A stretch of DNA of 64,000 nt from Ryuthela nishihirai (GCA_038380435.1 JAWZYU010000009.1:60231901-60295900); one strand, 5' to 3'. Numbered from the stretch's first letter, positions 34,390 to 45,687 are shown. Made by a program: numbers and translations. The notes: generated by a model not told the origin, from the letters alone.

Positions 34390-35860
34390 CAGGGTGCCTC
34401 AAAAATATAGGTACAAACTTTTAGGGGAGGTAGATAACATCTATAGGAATGAGAATTGCATAGAAACCCATAACTGGAAACGTCACCATAAGTCAATACG
34501 CGGCGCTGTTCATCAGTGTGCTAGAGGGGAAATTTCGGATTTCCTCATTCGAGCGGTAGTCAGCTTATGAAGAGCATAAGTAAATATTCGAACAGGGAGC
34601 TGGCAGACATGTACTTAGTGTTTGGAATAGCTGAGGGCAACGAATGAGCCACTCAACGAATGTATGAAGAATGCTTCCCACACTGACATGTACCGGGACA
34701 CCGTTTGTTTGCGCGTGCACATCAAATTTTGTGCCATTATGGGTCATTAAAGTGAGGGCAGGCCACGATCGATGTATACTGCCGCCATGGAAGAAAGTGT
34801 GTTGGATGTCATGGAGACAAATCCTAGTACCAACACACGTGCTGTTGCCTCTGCCTTGAGAATGTCTCATTGCAGTGTACAACGTGTTTTGCATGGTAGG
34901 TCCTTACACCCCTTTCATCTCCAAAGTATTCAGTTACTTCTCCCCGCATATCATCCTGCACGTGTGCGTTTTGCGCAGTGGTATCTCCAAGAAAGTGTCC
35001 AAGATGTGAATTTCCCAGCTTATGTTTTGTTTACTGATGAGGCCAGTTTCACTCAGGATGGCGTATTCAATCAACACAATGCGCATTTATGGGTTCACGA
35101 GAACTCCCATGGTGTGCGCACCCATGCAGCACAACACCATTTCGCAGTAAATGTGTGGGCAGGTTTGGTCGGCGATTGCTTAGTCGGGCCATACCTTTTA
35201 CCATCCCGCATGACCTCCGCGAAGTATCTGATCTTTCTGAAACAGGTTTTACTAGGCTTACTTGCCCATGTTCCAGCAAATGTGAGACGCAACATGTGGT
35301 ATCAACATGATGGGGCACCTTCCCGTTATGGAAGGTGTGTTCGTGCGCATCTCAACATGTTTTTTGGGCAACGATGGATTGGTCGTGCTGGACCAGTTGT
35401 CTGGCCCCCACGCTCACCTGATTTAACGAGCGTTGATTTCTTTCTGTGGGGGCCCCTCAAAGCTATCGTGTATGAATCGCCTGTGAAGTCTGACATAGAT
35501 CTCGTGGCAAGGCTCGTTTGCGCTGCTGCTACTATCAACGAAACTCCAGGTGTGTTTGACTGTGTCCAGCAATCAATGCTCCGTCGGTGTCACACATGCA
35601 TCGCGTCTCATGGTGGAAACTTCGAGCATCCGCTATAACATTATGAAATGTATCATCTAGTACGCCATTTGTAATAATTATATCCAATAAAAGTTTTCTC
35701 ATTAATCACTGTCTTGTGTCCTTTCACATCTTGTACCTCTGCTACCACTTTCCCATGAAGTTTCCGGTTATGGGTTCCTTTGCAATTCTCATTCCTTTAG
35801 ATGTTATCTACCTCCCCTAAAAGTTTGTACCTATTATAAAAGTTTGTTTGAGACATCCTG
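34390..35860 (+). mobile_element. DD41D mariner-type transposon with long terminal inverted repeats
   Basis: Both ends carry GGTACAAACTTTTAGGGGAG and a further matching stretch (AGATAACATCT, GGAATGAGAATTGCA, CCCATAAC.GGAAAC), giving imperfect inverted repeats of about 100 bases; the right one has a short insertion near its tip. TA at 34388-34389 and 35861-35862. 1471 bases. Inserted into the Tc1 element whose ends lie at 33100 and 35934. Confidence 0.9.
34567..35638 (+). pseudogene. DD41D transposase, near-complete but broken near the N-terminus
   Basis: The last 288 codons (34772-35638) are open. They hold FTDEASF (first D), an NVWAGLVGDCLVGPYLLP segment, WYQHDGAP (second D) and SPDLTSVDFFLWGPLK (third D); I count 41 residues between the second and third D, the DD41D signature of rosa-type mariners. 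The N-terminal part begins MKSISKYSNRELADMYLVFG, a helix-turn-helix of the DUF4817 kind, but has several stops and at least one frameshift before 34772. All three catalytic D are kept. Probably dead because the DNA-binding start is broken. Confidence 0.85.
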
Positions 35861-36057
35861 TATATTGCTATGTGTGGGCTATATTTCATCTCTATCCTCC
35901 CACTTCTTGTGTATGGGGCAATTTCAATGTCGTGTATTGTACATAGACAATTGTAAGTGATTAACGGCTGACTGACTGACAGGGGATTAGCCTAATTCTA
36001 ACTATGATGCAGAAATGGTAGAGTTCCGAAAATTTGCACCTACGGGTAATCCGAGGT

Positions 36058-36610
36058 GTAGATCGTGAAATAAATCCGAAATTTGATCTCCGACTCTCCT
36101 TCAAGGTCAAACAGAGGTCATGTATGGATCAAACCTTGATCTACGATTGCTAAAATCGTGACAATTGGTGTATGGGAGTATTTTTTGTTGTAGATGGCGG
36201 AAATGCTACGAAATTTGCGATTTGAAGGGTCTTTCGAGGTCAAAGGTCGAAGTTAGATCTACTAGTACTAGAGGGCTAAAAATTAATGTATGGGGTTATT
36301 TTGAGTAGTAGATCTCACAAATGTTGTGAAATGTTGGATATGATGGGTTCTTCGATGTCAAAATCAAATACAAATCTACAACTGCTAGAGGAATAAAAAT
36401 TGGTGACTGAGAGTATTTTGAGTTGTATATCTCAGAAATAGTCCATATTTTGGATGCGATGGGGCCTTCGAAGTCAAAGGTAAAATTTCGATATATCTGT
36501 TCTGGAGAACTAAAAAATGGTGAATAGGGCTATTTCAGTCTGTGGAACTCAGAAATAAGTGGAATTTTCCGATCCAGTGTCGCATTCGAGGTCAAATAAG
36601 GGTTGGAATG
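36058..36610. repeat. Diverged minisatellite of about 117 bp, five units
   Basis: Units begin at 36058 (GTAGATCGTGAAAT), 36190 (GTAGATGGCGGAAAT), 36308 (GTAGATCTCACAAAT), 36425 (GTATATCTCAGAAAT) and 36542 (GTGGAACTCAGAAAT): lengths 132, 118, 117, 117 and a partial one. Each contains a TTCGAGGTCAAA-like word and a TAAAAATTGGTG...GAGTATTTT-like word. Units differ a lot, so the array is old. No long frame runs through it. Confidence 0.9.
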
Positions 36611-38413
36611 ACGGGGTAGAAATCAAGAGGTGTCGAAGGCTTTGATTGATTTATAGTCTTTAGAGATATTTACATCAAATATAAATTGAGTAGAGATAAT
36701 AATGCGAAACATAGCGTTCTCTGCACTGTAAAAAAAATAAAGATTCTTCATTACACCAGTTTAAGTGGCAGCAAGTAATCCCCATTTTATGATGCAAGGT
36801 AACACCGAATTCTAGTGAAAAGATGCACCAGAAAAGTGAACCATAGCTGGAAAAGAGAGTAAAGTAATTTTATTCACCAACATAACAGTATTACTTTAAT
36901 CAGCAACATAACAGTAAAATTTTATTAAGCTATTTTTCTAAATTTTGGAACATGAGATAATTTTTATATGATCAGTAAATAATATTGACTTAGGCTGGTA
37001 TGAATCTGTATGAAATAAAATTAAAAGTGAAAATAACTTTTTTTGTATAAAACTAACTTTCATATAAAAAAAGCCGAAAAGGATCCGATCATTCTTATGT
37101 TTTGATTTAAAATTAAAAAAAAAAGTATTGCAAAATAGAGAAATAAAATTAAATGCCAAATTTTTTAATAGAATATTATAAATTGTCAATTGAAGAATAG
37201 GATTTTACTTGAAGGTTGGGTATTCTTACACCTTAATATGAAGTTAAAGACGGAAATGTTATAAAGTCCTGACCTTATACCATTTTGCGGTGTAAGGGCA
37301 CCCCATAAACTGATGCAAAAATTGCATATATTTTGCACTGTACACAAATTTTCTCCTTTGAATATTCATACATTTTTATGGAGAAAGTACATCTACGACA
37401 CAAATAACTTGGATAATGTATTGACAAAATTGTTAATAAGGTCTTCCCTTCTCCTTTCTCCTATTAATGGTTTCTGTAAACAGATATTGGGTCAAAATAT
37501 TTAGATGGATGCTGTCTTAATACATATCACAGCCATCTGATTTGATTCTTTTTGAACGTTCTGAGGTAATAGTGTCCTTTTTCTGTTCGAACTTTTACAT
37601 TTGTAATTTTATCTCTTTAAAAGTATTCCGTTAGTTTTTGTAGATAGGAGTGCCAACTATTTATGTTTCCGTGCTGCTTTTGGTTACAATATTCCAAGCT
37701 GGTGGTCATAGGAGGAGAATTTCTCATCTGATGTATTTCTGCATTCTTAATCAGGATTTTTTAAAAGTATAACCATGGCCTTCACAAATGGGCAGAGAAG
37801 ACTTAGGGAAAAGTCGCAGGCATTGAATTTCAACTTTGAATTCTTTTACTGAGAGCAAAGGGAGGAAAAATGAAGTATTGAAAAAAAATAATTAAACAAC
37901 TGTATTTAATAAAAGTTGCATGAAACCAAAGTTTTTTACGAATGTTGAAATACATGCGTATGTGTTTGTATTAGGAACAAGAAGAAGCTCAACAGAACCT
38001 CTAGATTATCTCCGTTCTTTATGTAGGGATTATCTTATGCCTCTGAAAATATAAATAAATAGAAATGTAATTTTCATTCCATAGACCTTTTCCCTAATAA
38101 TCAGTGGCTCTAATCGGTGAAATGAAATCTAAATAATTAAATATATATACGAAATTAAATAAAATATATGAACACTAAAATTATATTTCATATTTAGTGT
38201 ATGTACATTGCCATTTTGGGTTTTCAAAGTCTAAAGTAAGACTCGGAAAATGTATTTTTTTGCTTGTGGATCGTCAAGAAAAAACGCTTGCAAAATCTCA
38301 GGTTTAAATGTCGTTTTTAAAGATGTGAAATTAAATTTCAAAATTTTTCTCTTCTATTCTAGTATACGTAAGTTATTTTTTTGCTCTCATTCAACTAATC
38401 TGAATTTCTCTTA
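36611..38413. other. AT-rich DNA without a recognised gene
   Basis: Nothing recognised beyond short A/T runs. Confidence 0.5.
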
Positions 38414-39376
38414 TTAACCTGTTCACTCCCATCAACTCAACAGTTGAGTGCCACGCACGTAGCATCTGAATGCAAACAGTGGCGTTTTCGCGATTTGTTT
38501 CCTCGTGTTATTTTGTTTTAATCATTATGTTTGTTTCTCGGAACGTTAGACTGTATTCTCAGCCGTCTTTCTGATTTTTTTTTTCAAAATGATGTAGCTT
38601 ATAGTTGCTTTAAAATTTGATTGTTTGTAAAAGGTATTGAAATTCTCTAACAAGAGAACGAAGGCAATCGAAGGCGAAAGGATATTACCACGTGACCCAC
38701 GATCCAGCGTTCTCCCTCACCTCGCTCCCCGTAGCTTTAGGGCACGGGGTTCTGAAGGTAATTTAATTTGCAGTTCCCTAGCGTGGGAGTTGGGGGGCGG
38801 GGAATCCCCATCCATTTGAAATCGTACACAGCCTTTGAACACGAGATATGTAGCTATTGTGACCTTTGACCTTCAACTCCTGTCCTCAAGCTTTTTTCAA
38901 ACGCTTGTAAGTTTGTCCAGTTTTAGAAGACTATTTTTTTTTCTAAATAACTTTTAAAATCACTTTTCAGTTTTTGTTTTTGCTTAATAACTGACATAAC
39001 ATTTAAATTTTGAATGCGTATAATCAACGATGTTTTATTAAAGATGACGAAAATTTCGAATATTTCCACACTTTGGATTCTGATATTAGTTCCCTAACAT
39101 ATAGCACAGAAGAGGCTGCTAACGATATATATGATAGGGATGATCATCTTCCACAAATGGAAAATAATGAATATGTTCTACGGCTTCTACAAGTATGAAT
39201 ACTTTGACAGCTTCCATGACGGGAATTACAGTACACCCTTCCGACATCAGTCCTTATTCTTTGGATGTCTGGAGTCAGAAACATGCTAAAAGGAATGCTC
39301 CCGAAAATTCTATCGTCTTTACTAATTCTCAAACTTGTCACCCTGCTTTGAAATCCAACACAGTTGCCATTGTATA
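38414..39376 (+). other. Possible piggyBac-like remnant
   Basis: TTAA at 38414 is followed by CCTGTTCACTCCC and a small palindrome (CTCAACAGTTGAG), the style of a piggyBac left end. Downstream, 39010-39198 is an acidic frame (LDSDISSL, EEAANDIYDRDDHLP) and 39195-39377 another (SPYSLDVWSQKHAKR), which could be N-terminal transposase pieces. No catalytic motif and no matching right end were found. Low confidence. Confidence 0.25.
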
Positions 39377-39508
39377 ATTATTGTGTTTGTTTTATTTTAG
39401 CTAATATTTTATGTCTGACACTAAACACTAAAAACAGATTAATAAAAACTATAAAATATCATTTCTTAGAGGATATTACACTAAAATCCCCAAAACTAAA
39501 ATACTAGT

Positions 39509-41409
39509 GCACTAAAATCCCCAAAATAAAAACTGCACTAGTATAACTACTACACAACAAGTTTTCTCTATTTTATTCTCTATTTTATGAAAAAATTGTA
39601 CATAACCTACTTCATTCGGAATAAAGCGGCAACATTGAGTTCCGGGAATTCTCCTCAATTTTATCTTCAATATATACGTTAGTCTCGGTCTCTCATTTCG
39701 TGTTTATAGTTTGAAGTGATTAGATGTTTGATAGAAGAAATGGGAAAAAACTTTTAGTTTTTTGAAGTTTTGTGTGCGTAATATATATTTTTTTTAATTT
39801 TGCTAATAGGTAATTTACAATTTTTTATCATCTGATTTATTAACTATAATTCAAATATTTTTCGCCAGCCTTACTACGATGTCAGATAATTCAACTATAC
39901 AAAAGCAGAAAAGGAAAGTTATCTCTTTGGATACTTAGATTGTCTTGTAACTGGAGAAGGTTCAACATCCATAAGTAAATATTTTGGTTTGAAAGAAGCT
40001 ACCGTAAGAACCATCAAGAAAAATGAAGATGCTATTAGAAAATCTGTGCTTTCTGGAACAAAATTGAGTGCTAAGTCATCATTGTACACAAGAGATATTG
40101 TAAAAGTAAAGATGGAAAAAGCACTAGTAATGTGGATAGAAGATAACTCGCAAAAAAGAATACCTCTAGATGGAAATACAATCAAATAGATGGCATTACA
40201 AATATATAAGCAGATACAAGAAATGGAACCAACCACAGCAGTTCAGTTAAACAAAAATTATGAATTTTCTGCAAGGACAGGTTGTCTTGAAGGATTTCTT
40301 CAAAGACATGCGTTTCATAATGCAAAGATAAAAGAAGAAGTTGCATTTGCAGATGAGCCAGCTGTTAAAGAATTTTGTCCAAAATTGGCCCAAATCACTG
40401 AAGATGGTGGATACACTCCTGATCAAGTTTGGAATGCAGATGAACCTGGTCTTTTTTCGAAAAAAAAAAAAAATGCCAAGTAGAACCTACGAAGCAAAAT
40501 CACAAAAACCTGTTGGTAATTTTAAAGCAGCTAAGGATCGTGTGACCTTTCTATTTTGCAGCAATGCTTCAGGAGATCATATGTTAAAACTGCTGCTCAT
40601 CAATCGACTCCTAAGACCACGGTCAATGAAAGGTGTAGATTTGAATAAATTGCCAGTGTATTGGATGGCAAACAAAAAAAACCTGGGCTAAAAAAAAAAT
40701 TTTAATGAATGGTTAGATGTTTTTTTTCCAGAAGTTAAACGCTATTTGAAGGAAAATAATCTCGAATTTAAAGTTCTATTGATTATAGACAATGCGCCTT
40801 GGCCATCCTGTTTTGGAACACCCAAATGTGCAATTTTGTTTTCTGCCGCCTAATACGACATCCTTAATATAACCACTAACCACCAGGGTGTGTTAATATA
40901 AGGTATAATTGCACACCAGGTGTGCAATTATACCCTGGTGGTTTAAAATAACCACCAGGGTATAATTGCCACATTTAAAACTTACTACGTAAGACGAACA
41001 TTCCAATACATTTTGGATAAATTATATAAGGATAAAATACCAACAGTTATTGATGTGTGGAAGAAATTTTCTATTTTAGATTGTATCAGACATGCTGTAT
41101 CGACTTATCAGAATTAAAACCATCAACTTTAAACTCATGCTGGAAAGCTATTTGGCCAGAATGTGTAAAACGCAAAGATCCTGTACCCCCAAATACGACT
41201 GAATATCCAATATCATAACTTTAGTACATGCAGTTGATGGAGAAGGATTCGATGATTTATCGTTTGCAGATACTGATGAATTGCTGGTTGACAAAACTCT
41301 TAGTGAAAATGAAATAATAGTTGTCCTTAAGACTCCTGATGAAAAAGAAAAAAAAAATGATGGTGTTGAAGAGGTACCACTCACAAGTTTAATTAAAGAA
41401 GGGCTATAA
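39509..41409 (+). pseudogene. Tigger (pogo superfamily) transposase remnant
   Basis: From the ATG at 39879 the pieces read KRKVISLDT, SKYFGLKEATVRTIKKNEDA (first helix-turn-helix), a CENP-B-type second DNA-binding region (39989-40483), then VWNADEPGLFSKK (first catalytic D), NFKAAKDRVTFLFCSNASGD, LPVYWMANKK, and FKVLLIIDNAP (second D). The third acidic region (expected PMDQGVIATFK) is disrupted by an inverted duplication at 40878-40968, after which ATFKTYYVRRTF resumes. The C-terminal part is acidic and ends about 41409. Stops and frameshifts at five or more places. 39509-39745 is the non-coding leader shared with 18520-18732. Confidence 0.85.
40878..40968. repeat. Inverted triplication inside the Tigger gene
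   Basis: A perfect palindrome with 16-base arms (40902-40917 and 40919-40934, centre A at 40918) is embedded in larger arms AACCACCAGGG (40878-40888) and CCCTGGTGGTT (40933-40943), and the same word recurs directly at 40949-40960. The original coding word was probably CAGGGTATAATTGCCACA (QGVIAT), now present three times in alternating orientation. Confidence 0.9.
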
Positions 41410-41428
41410 ATGACTAGTAAATTGGAAA

Positions 41429-41955
41429 GCATCATGCTGATGGAAGGATCAGAATTTGGTGCAATGAGTCCAATGAGGCCATGGATCCATCTTGTCTGGT
41501 GTCAATAGTACAGGCCAGAGGTGGCGATGTGATGGTGTGGGGAGTGATTTCCTAGTACACATTTATCCCCCTGATACCCATCGGAGGGCATCTGAACACC
41601 ATGGCATATTTGAACATTGTTGCTGATCAAATTCATCCCTTCATGGCTACAGTTTATCCTCATTCGAATGGACACGTTCAGCATGACAATGCATCAACTC
41701 ACAAGGCAAGTATCATAGCCGAATGATTGCAGTAACATAATGATCTTTGTTTCATTGGCCTACGCAGTCCTCAGATCCAAACCCCATCGAGCATCTTTGG
41801 GATGAGGTGGTAAGAGATGTTCGTAGCGAGACTGTGAGTCTGTCCAATTTGCCGCAACTGCGTGACACAATCATTTCAGCATGGTACAACATTCCTGCAC
41901 AACGCATTCAGCATCTAGTTAGGCTTGAGCTAGGTTACTTCTATCTGAATTAATG
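41429..41955 (+). pseudogene. Tc1-like transposase fragment, same family as the 15123 element
   Basis: From GCATCATGCTGATGGAAGG the DNA matches the minus strand of 15123-15730 closely: LMEGSEFGA, HLVWCQ.YRP, then VADQIHPFMATVYPHSNG, HVQHDNAS.HKA (second catalytic D), and 41747-41953 with SSDPNPIEHLWDEV (third box) to the C-terminus. The first catalytic box and N-terminus are absent. It abuts the end of the Tigger remnant. No terminal repeats found. Confidence 0.8.
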
Positions 41956-43009
41956 TTATTATTATTATTACCAAAATTTATTTTAACGTTATAAAATAAA
42001 TATTAAGAATTGACTCCAAATGTTGGAGAATTGGCAGTTAGTGTATCTTGTAATGCTAAAATATATTGCATGCAATTTTCTTGGATGTCTCCAGTAGCTC
42101 CGTATGCACTATAAAGAACTCACTGTGCGTAACAGAAATTTTTGGTATGAAGTAGCAGTAGTTTCGTATTCGATGTTGAAATTTACAAGTCTCCTGATTT
42201 CTAATATCACCAAAATCTTTTATTGTTTTTGAAATTAGATAATACATACAAAGTAAAGATGATTTAAAAATTAAAAATACATTATTTTATTAATATTTAT
42301 ATTTCAGAAAGAAAATGGATCCTATTTCTTGCGCATTGAGTCTCAAAAACAGTAGTGATTAAGATTTAAGCCAAAAAATGACGACATGTTTTCTTAGATG
42401 GAATGGAGAATAGTTTAAATTGACAAGCACAGAGAAACGTCAGACTTGGCCCAAATCACGCTCCAACCAGCTAACTGCTGCAATAGAGAAAAAACGCCAA
42501 TTGACGAATAACCTCGACTCTACTTCAGCATGGTGAATGATAAAGGGTTCTGGGCAGATTGTCAGGTCTCCCATTGAGATATGCGAAAGCAACATAATCT
42601 GCAGTTTTAGTGTAAAGCTTTGGTGAATACGTACTGAATGGAAATAAAAGGGCAAAATATTTGTAAAAAATTCAAGTGAACTATAATTATATTACTCATT
42701 TTAATTAAAAGTTTATATTAAAACGTTAAAATTTAATGTGAAATTTAAAATAAATTAAGAGAGAATTAAATTTTAATTTTAAATTAAAGTTATGAATGAA
42801 TGAATTTTAAATTAAAGTAATGAATAATTAAGTTGTATGTTTTTATTTTATAGCAAATTATATAAAATTGTTGTAAGTTTTTATTTTAGTTGTAAGTTTT
42901 AGTTTATAGTTGTAGGTTTTAGTTTATGGTTGTAAGTTTTTATTTTATAGCAGATTATATAAAATTATAAATAGAGATAAATATATACTATAGAAATGTT
43001 TGTGTGGCC
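41956..43009. other. AT-rich DNA without a gene
   Basis: Includes a short-period repeat at 42833-42967. 42440-42650 is unassigned. Confidence 0.5.
42833..42967. repeat. Imperfect tandem repeat of GTTGTAAGTTTTTATTTTA units
   Basis: About five inexact units of 22-40 bases; AGCAAATTATATAAAATT near 42852 and AGCAGATTATATAAAATT near 42949 bracket the array. Confidence 0.7.
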
Positions 43010-43094
43010 AGGCCCCTATGGTCGCTGTTGACGAAACGCCCCTGGGAAAAATTGTCATGAGCCCGAGAGATACTATCCACAACCTCCTGATAGC
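43010..43094 (-). mobile_element. SINE family 3 fragment, minus strand
   Basis: Minus strand reads TATCAGGAGGTTGTGGATAG, CGGGCTCATGACAATTTTTC, matching the B-box-to-body part of family 3 (compare 47395 and 48048). Its end is the target site of the family-1 SINE that follows. Confidence 0.55.
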
Positions 43095-43486
43095 TGGGTT
43101 GGGTTGGGTTGTTTTACCTCTGAGCGGCACTTTTTTGCACACCATGGGCTAAATGGCCAGGTCACAAGGACCCCGAAGGCTCAGAGAAGGTTGGGGGAGG
43201 GGACCCACTGGAACAGCTGTTGAGAGACAGATGGTAGCCTCCCGTCAAGGCCATCCAGCGTGTTCTTTAACGTGCACAGGGTATGGCTCTCCCACACACG
43301 GGGCCACGGCTTAACGTCCCATCCGACGGACGGCGGCCTTTCCAAGCCCATCGGTGTCCCCTACTGACCGTGGGCAGGGCGGGGAATTTTGCGGAGATAA
43401 ATCTCAACGCTGACCCAGCTGGGACTCGAATCTGGGAACTACAGATTACGAGCCTGGCGCGCTACCGACTGAGCCACCCCCGCCCC
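43095..43486 (-). mobile_element. SINE family 1, full-length, 12-bp target duplication
   Basis: Flanked by exact CCTCCTGATAGC at 43083-43094 and 43487-43498. Minus strand: GGTGGCTCAGTCGGTAGCGC (A box), B box AGATTCGAGTCCCAGC, whole body, and tail AAAACAACCCAACCCAACCC. Nearly the same sequence as 9118-9497, so recent. The 127-codon plus-strand frame across it is chance. Confidence 0.95.
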
Positions 43487-43498
43487 CCTCCTGATAGC

Positions 43499-43650
43499 AT
43501 TCAAACGCTCTGCTTTGTCAGGAGCTGTTATCAGGAGGTTGTGGGTTCGTATCCCACCTGGCTCAAAATAATTTTTCCTCTAAATTTGACATTGGTGTTA
43601 AGAGTGATTTCATATCTTTCAACTGATGAGATATCGATAAACATATTAAG
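43499..43650 (+). mobile_element. SINE family 3 copy, head replaced
   Basis: TTATCAGGAGGTTGTGGGTT followed by CGTATCCCACCTGGCTCAAA: B box and start of the family-3 body, then AATTTTTCCTCTAAATTTGA. The A-box part is not recognisable. Confidence 0.6.
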
Positions 43651-43804
43651 CATTAATTGTGTATAGCTGTATCCTACATTGCAATGTCCTTCAGAATGTT
43701 GTTTGTAACAAGAGAAGATACTGCCTTCAAGTGACACAGATATCTGAGTTATGTACTGCATGTAGAATAATTCATATCACTAAGTAGAGGAGATCTTGAT
43801 CGTC

Positions 43805-43925
43805 GATCGCTAACTCAGCGACCAGAGTACTTAATATGTTATCAGAATGTCGTAAATTCGTAACCCATCAGGCTCAAGATATTTTTTCTTCTAAAATTTA
43901 TATCGATGCTAAGAGGGCTTCATAA
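43805..43925 (+). mobile_element. SINE family 3, diverged copy
   Basis: CGCTAACTCAGCGACCAGAG (A-box region), TATGTTATCAGAATGTCGTA, CATCAGGCTCAAGATATTTT. Same order as the better copies at 47395 and 48048. Confidence 0.6.
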
Positions 43926-43999
43926 CTTTCCAATAGGCTTAAATGTGTTTTCAATTCCAGATAGTTATTGCAATCATGTTTTTGGGTTTATACGATTAA

Positions 44000-44330
44000 A
44001 CAGAAGTTTTCCGAATGTAGCCATTATGCTCACTGACCAGTACATGTCCCTCATTCCACGACACAATAGGGGACGACCGAACTGAACCACAAGACTACTC
44101 GTGATTGGACCGAGGATCAGTATTCTTTACCGATAAGTTCAAATTTCACCAGAAAAATGACTCGAGAGAAATACTAACATGTAGAGAACAAGAGACCCAC
44201 CATCATCCATTAAACACCGTCGAGAAAGAGATTCTTATAGTGGGGTAGTGTTAAATTTTGACCTGCTTAGACCCTATCGCTGTGGGGTACTGTAATGCTC
44301 TGGCTTGTAGTAGTCATTTCAGCAGTACTA
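44000..44330 (+). pseudogene. Tc1-like transposase fragment
   Basis: A frame reads RDWTEDQYS, then after shifts DKFKFHQKNDSREIL (a worn first catalytic box, expected TDESRF), REQETHHHPLN and VEKEILI. The order resembles the WT..QW..VLFTDESRF...R..G..Y.P.N.VEKD segment of Tc1 proteins. Only the middle of the gene is present. Confidence 0.4.
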
Positions 44331-44611
44331 ATTCATGTCAGTGTGTAGGCATTTCATCTTTAGTTTGGTGTCATTCTACGCAATTCCTGTTGTCATGATG
44401 GTTGCTCAGAGGTGTAGAGAAAATAACTCGAAATCTATGAGCGACCTTATTCAGATGCAAATAGGGGACATTTTCATTTGTACGGCAATAAAAGCCATTC
44501 CCATCAATCTCGTTTAAATGACTAGTACCTAGAGGTGAACACCATTAGATGTTCTTATATTTGTTAGACTTGTTGTACCATGAATAATTAAGTTGTAAGT
44601 TATGATAGATT

Positions 44612-44884
44612 CAAAAAAGGCCGGTTCTAGAAAAAGAATCGAGGTCTTTGGGTTGGGGAGGGGGATAAGAGAAACAATCGAGCAGGAGAAATGTAAAAGG
44701 TGGGGGGGGGGGGGGCAAGAGACTGAATTTCCGATGCAGTAAAACATTTCCTCTCCGTTTTACAGGCCTTAAAAATTTTCTTGAAAAATGCATGGAATAA
44801 AAATAAGCTTTATAATTTTTTGTCTCTATTACTCTTACTAGCATTCTGAAAGAGGGTGCCCCCTCCCCACTATGTCTGGCCCTG
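44612..44884 (-). mobile_element. hAT-like MITE, family M1
   Basis: The right end reads inward CAGGGCCAGACATAGTGG; the left has GGCCGGTTCTAGAAAAAG. Core AATGCTAGTAAGAGTAATAG, CAAGAAAATTTTTAAGGCC and CTGTAAAACGGAGAGGAAAT matches 60322-60665. Contains a G14 run at about 44702-44715. No clear target duplication. Confidence 0.7.
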
Positions 44885-45687
44885 CATTCCAACATAGTTA
44901 TACACGAACGTGAATCAACAAGAATTATTACAACTCTCCTATAGGTAAAATAAAGGAATTTTTAATTAACATGTGTCTTACTTTTATAGCAGATTTTAAA
45001 ATTCCATACATTCCATCGCAACGTTCTATCGTTGTACATACCAAATATTTTGTGGTCTACATTTTGAATTTTACGACAGTTCTACGCAAATTCTTTAGTA
45101 AAATTATTTAAACCTGGTCAAGATTTATTAGCTTAAATGAAAAAAAAATATTTGTAGTGTAAATGTAGGTGAATGATTATTATTCATTTAATTTTGCTAT
45201 GAATCAAATAAATTTTTATGATTTAATCATTGTACAACATCATTATAACCTGAACAAATTTCTTCGATACTTTTATTCGATTGTTAGTTCCTATTCATTA
45301 AAGAAATGTTGTCTGCACTGAGTAAATATTACTTTTGAAATTGAAAAGCAGTAAACCATTGATAGCATCTTTAACTGCCATAGGTCGCTATTTGCTGTTC
45401 TAGCAGGTACTCTTTCTATGTTGTTTAGTTATAACAGAAGTAGTGGTAAAAAATCATAACTTTGGTTCGGTCTTAATCAAGTATGTACTTGAAGCAGAAG
45501 GTCTATAGAAGCTAGGAATAGTTTCTAGGATTCTTCTTTGTCATACGAGTTACAAATCATGTACATCAAGAATAGTAACAATCCAGTAATCAAAGTTGAG
45601 GACACGAATGAAACTAGTTGCTAGCTACAAGAATTGGCTATTTTAGTTATAGTAACACCGCATACAGTTGGCAATTTTTTTTAGCCG
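44885..45687. other. AT-rich DNA without a recognised gene
   Basis: Nothing recognised. Confidence 0.5.

Larger units (their letters stand above)
33100..35934 (+). mobile_element. Tc1-like transposon containing a nested DD41D mariner
   Basis: The left end is CACTGATCGATATTGAAAGT and the right, read inward, CACGACATTGAAATTGCCCC: imperfect inverted repeats, flanked by TA at 33098-33099 and 35935-35936. The host element's own sequence runs 33100-34387 and 35863-35934; the DD41D element occupies 34390-35860. Removing the nested element leaves about 1.36 kb. Confidence 0.75.

Noticed and set aside
36720..37350. Paired GCACTGTA motifs as transposon ends
   Set aside because: The motifs are in direct, not inverted, orientation and no target duplication is visible.
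43283..43666. 127-codon plus-strand frame
   Set aside because: It runs antisense across a SINE; SINEs do not code and the frame is not kept in other copies.
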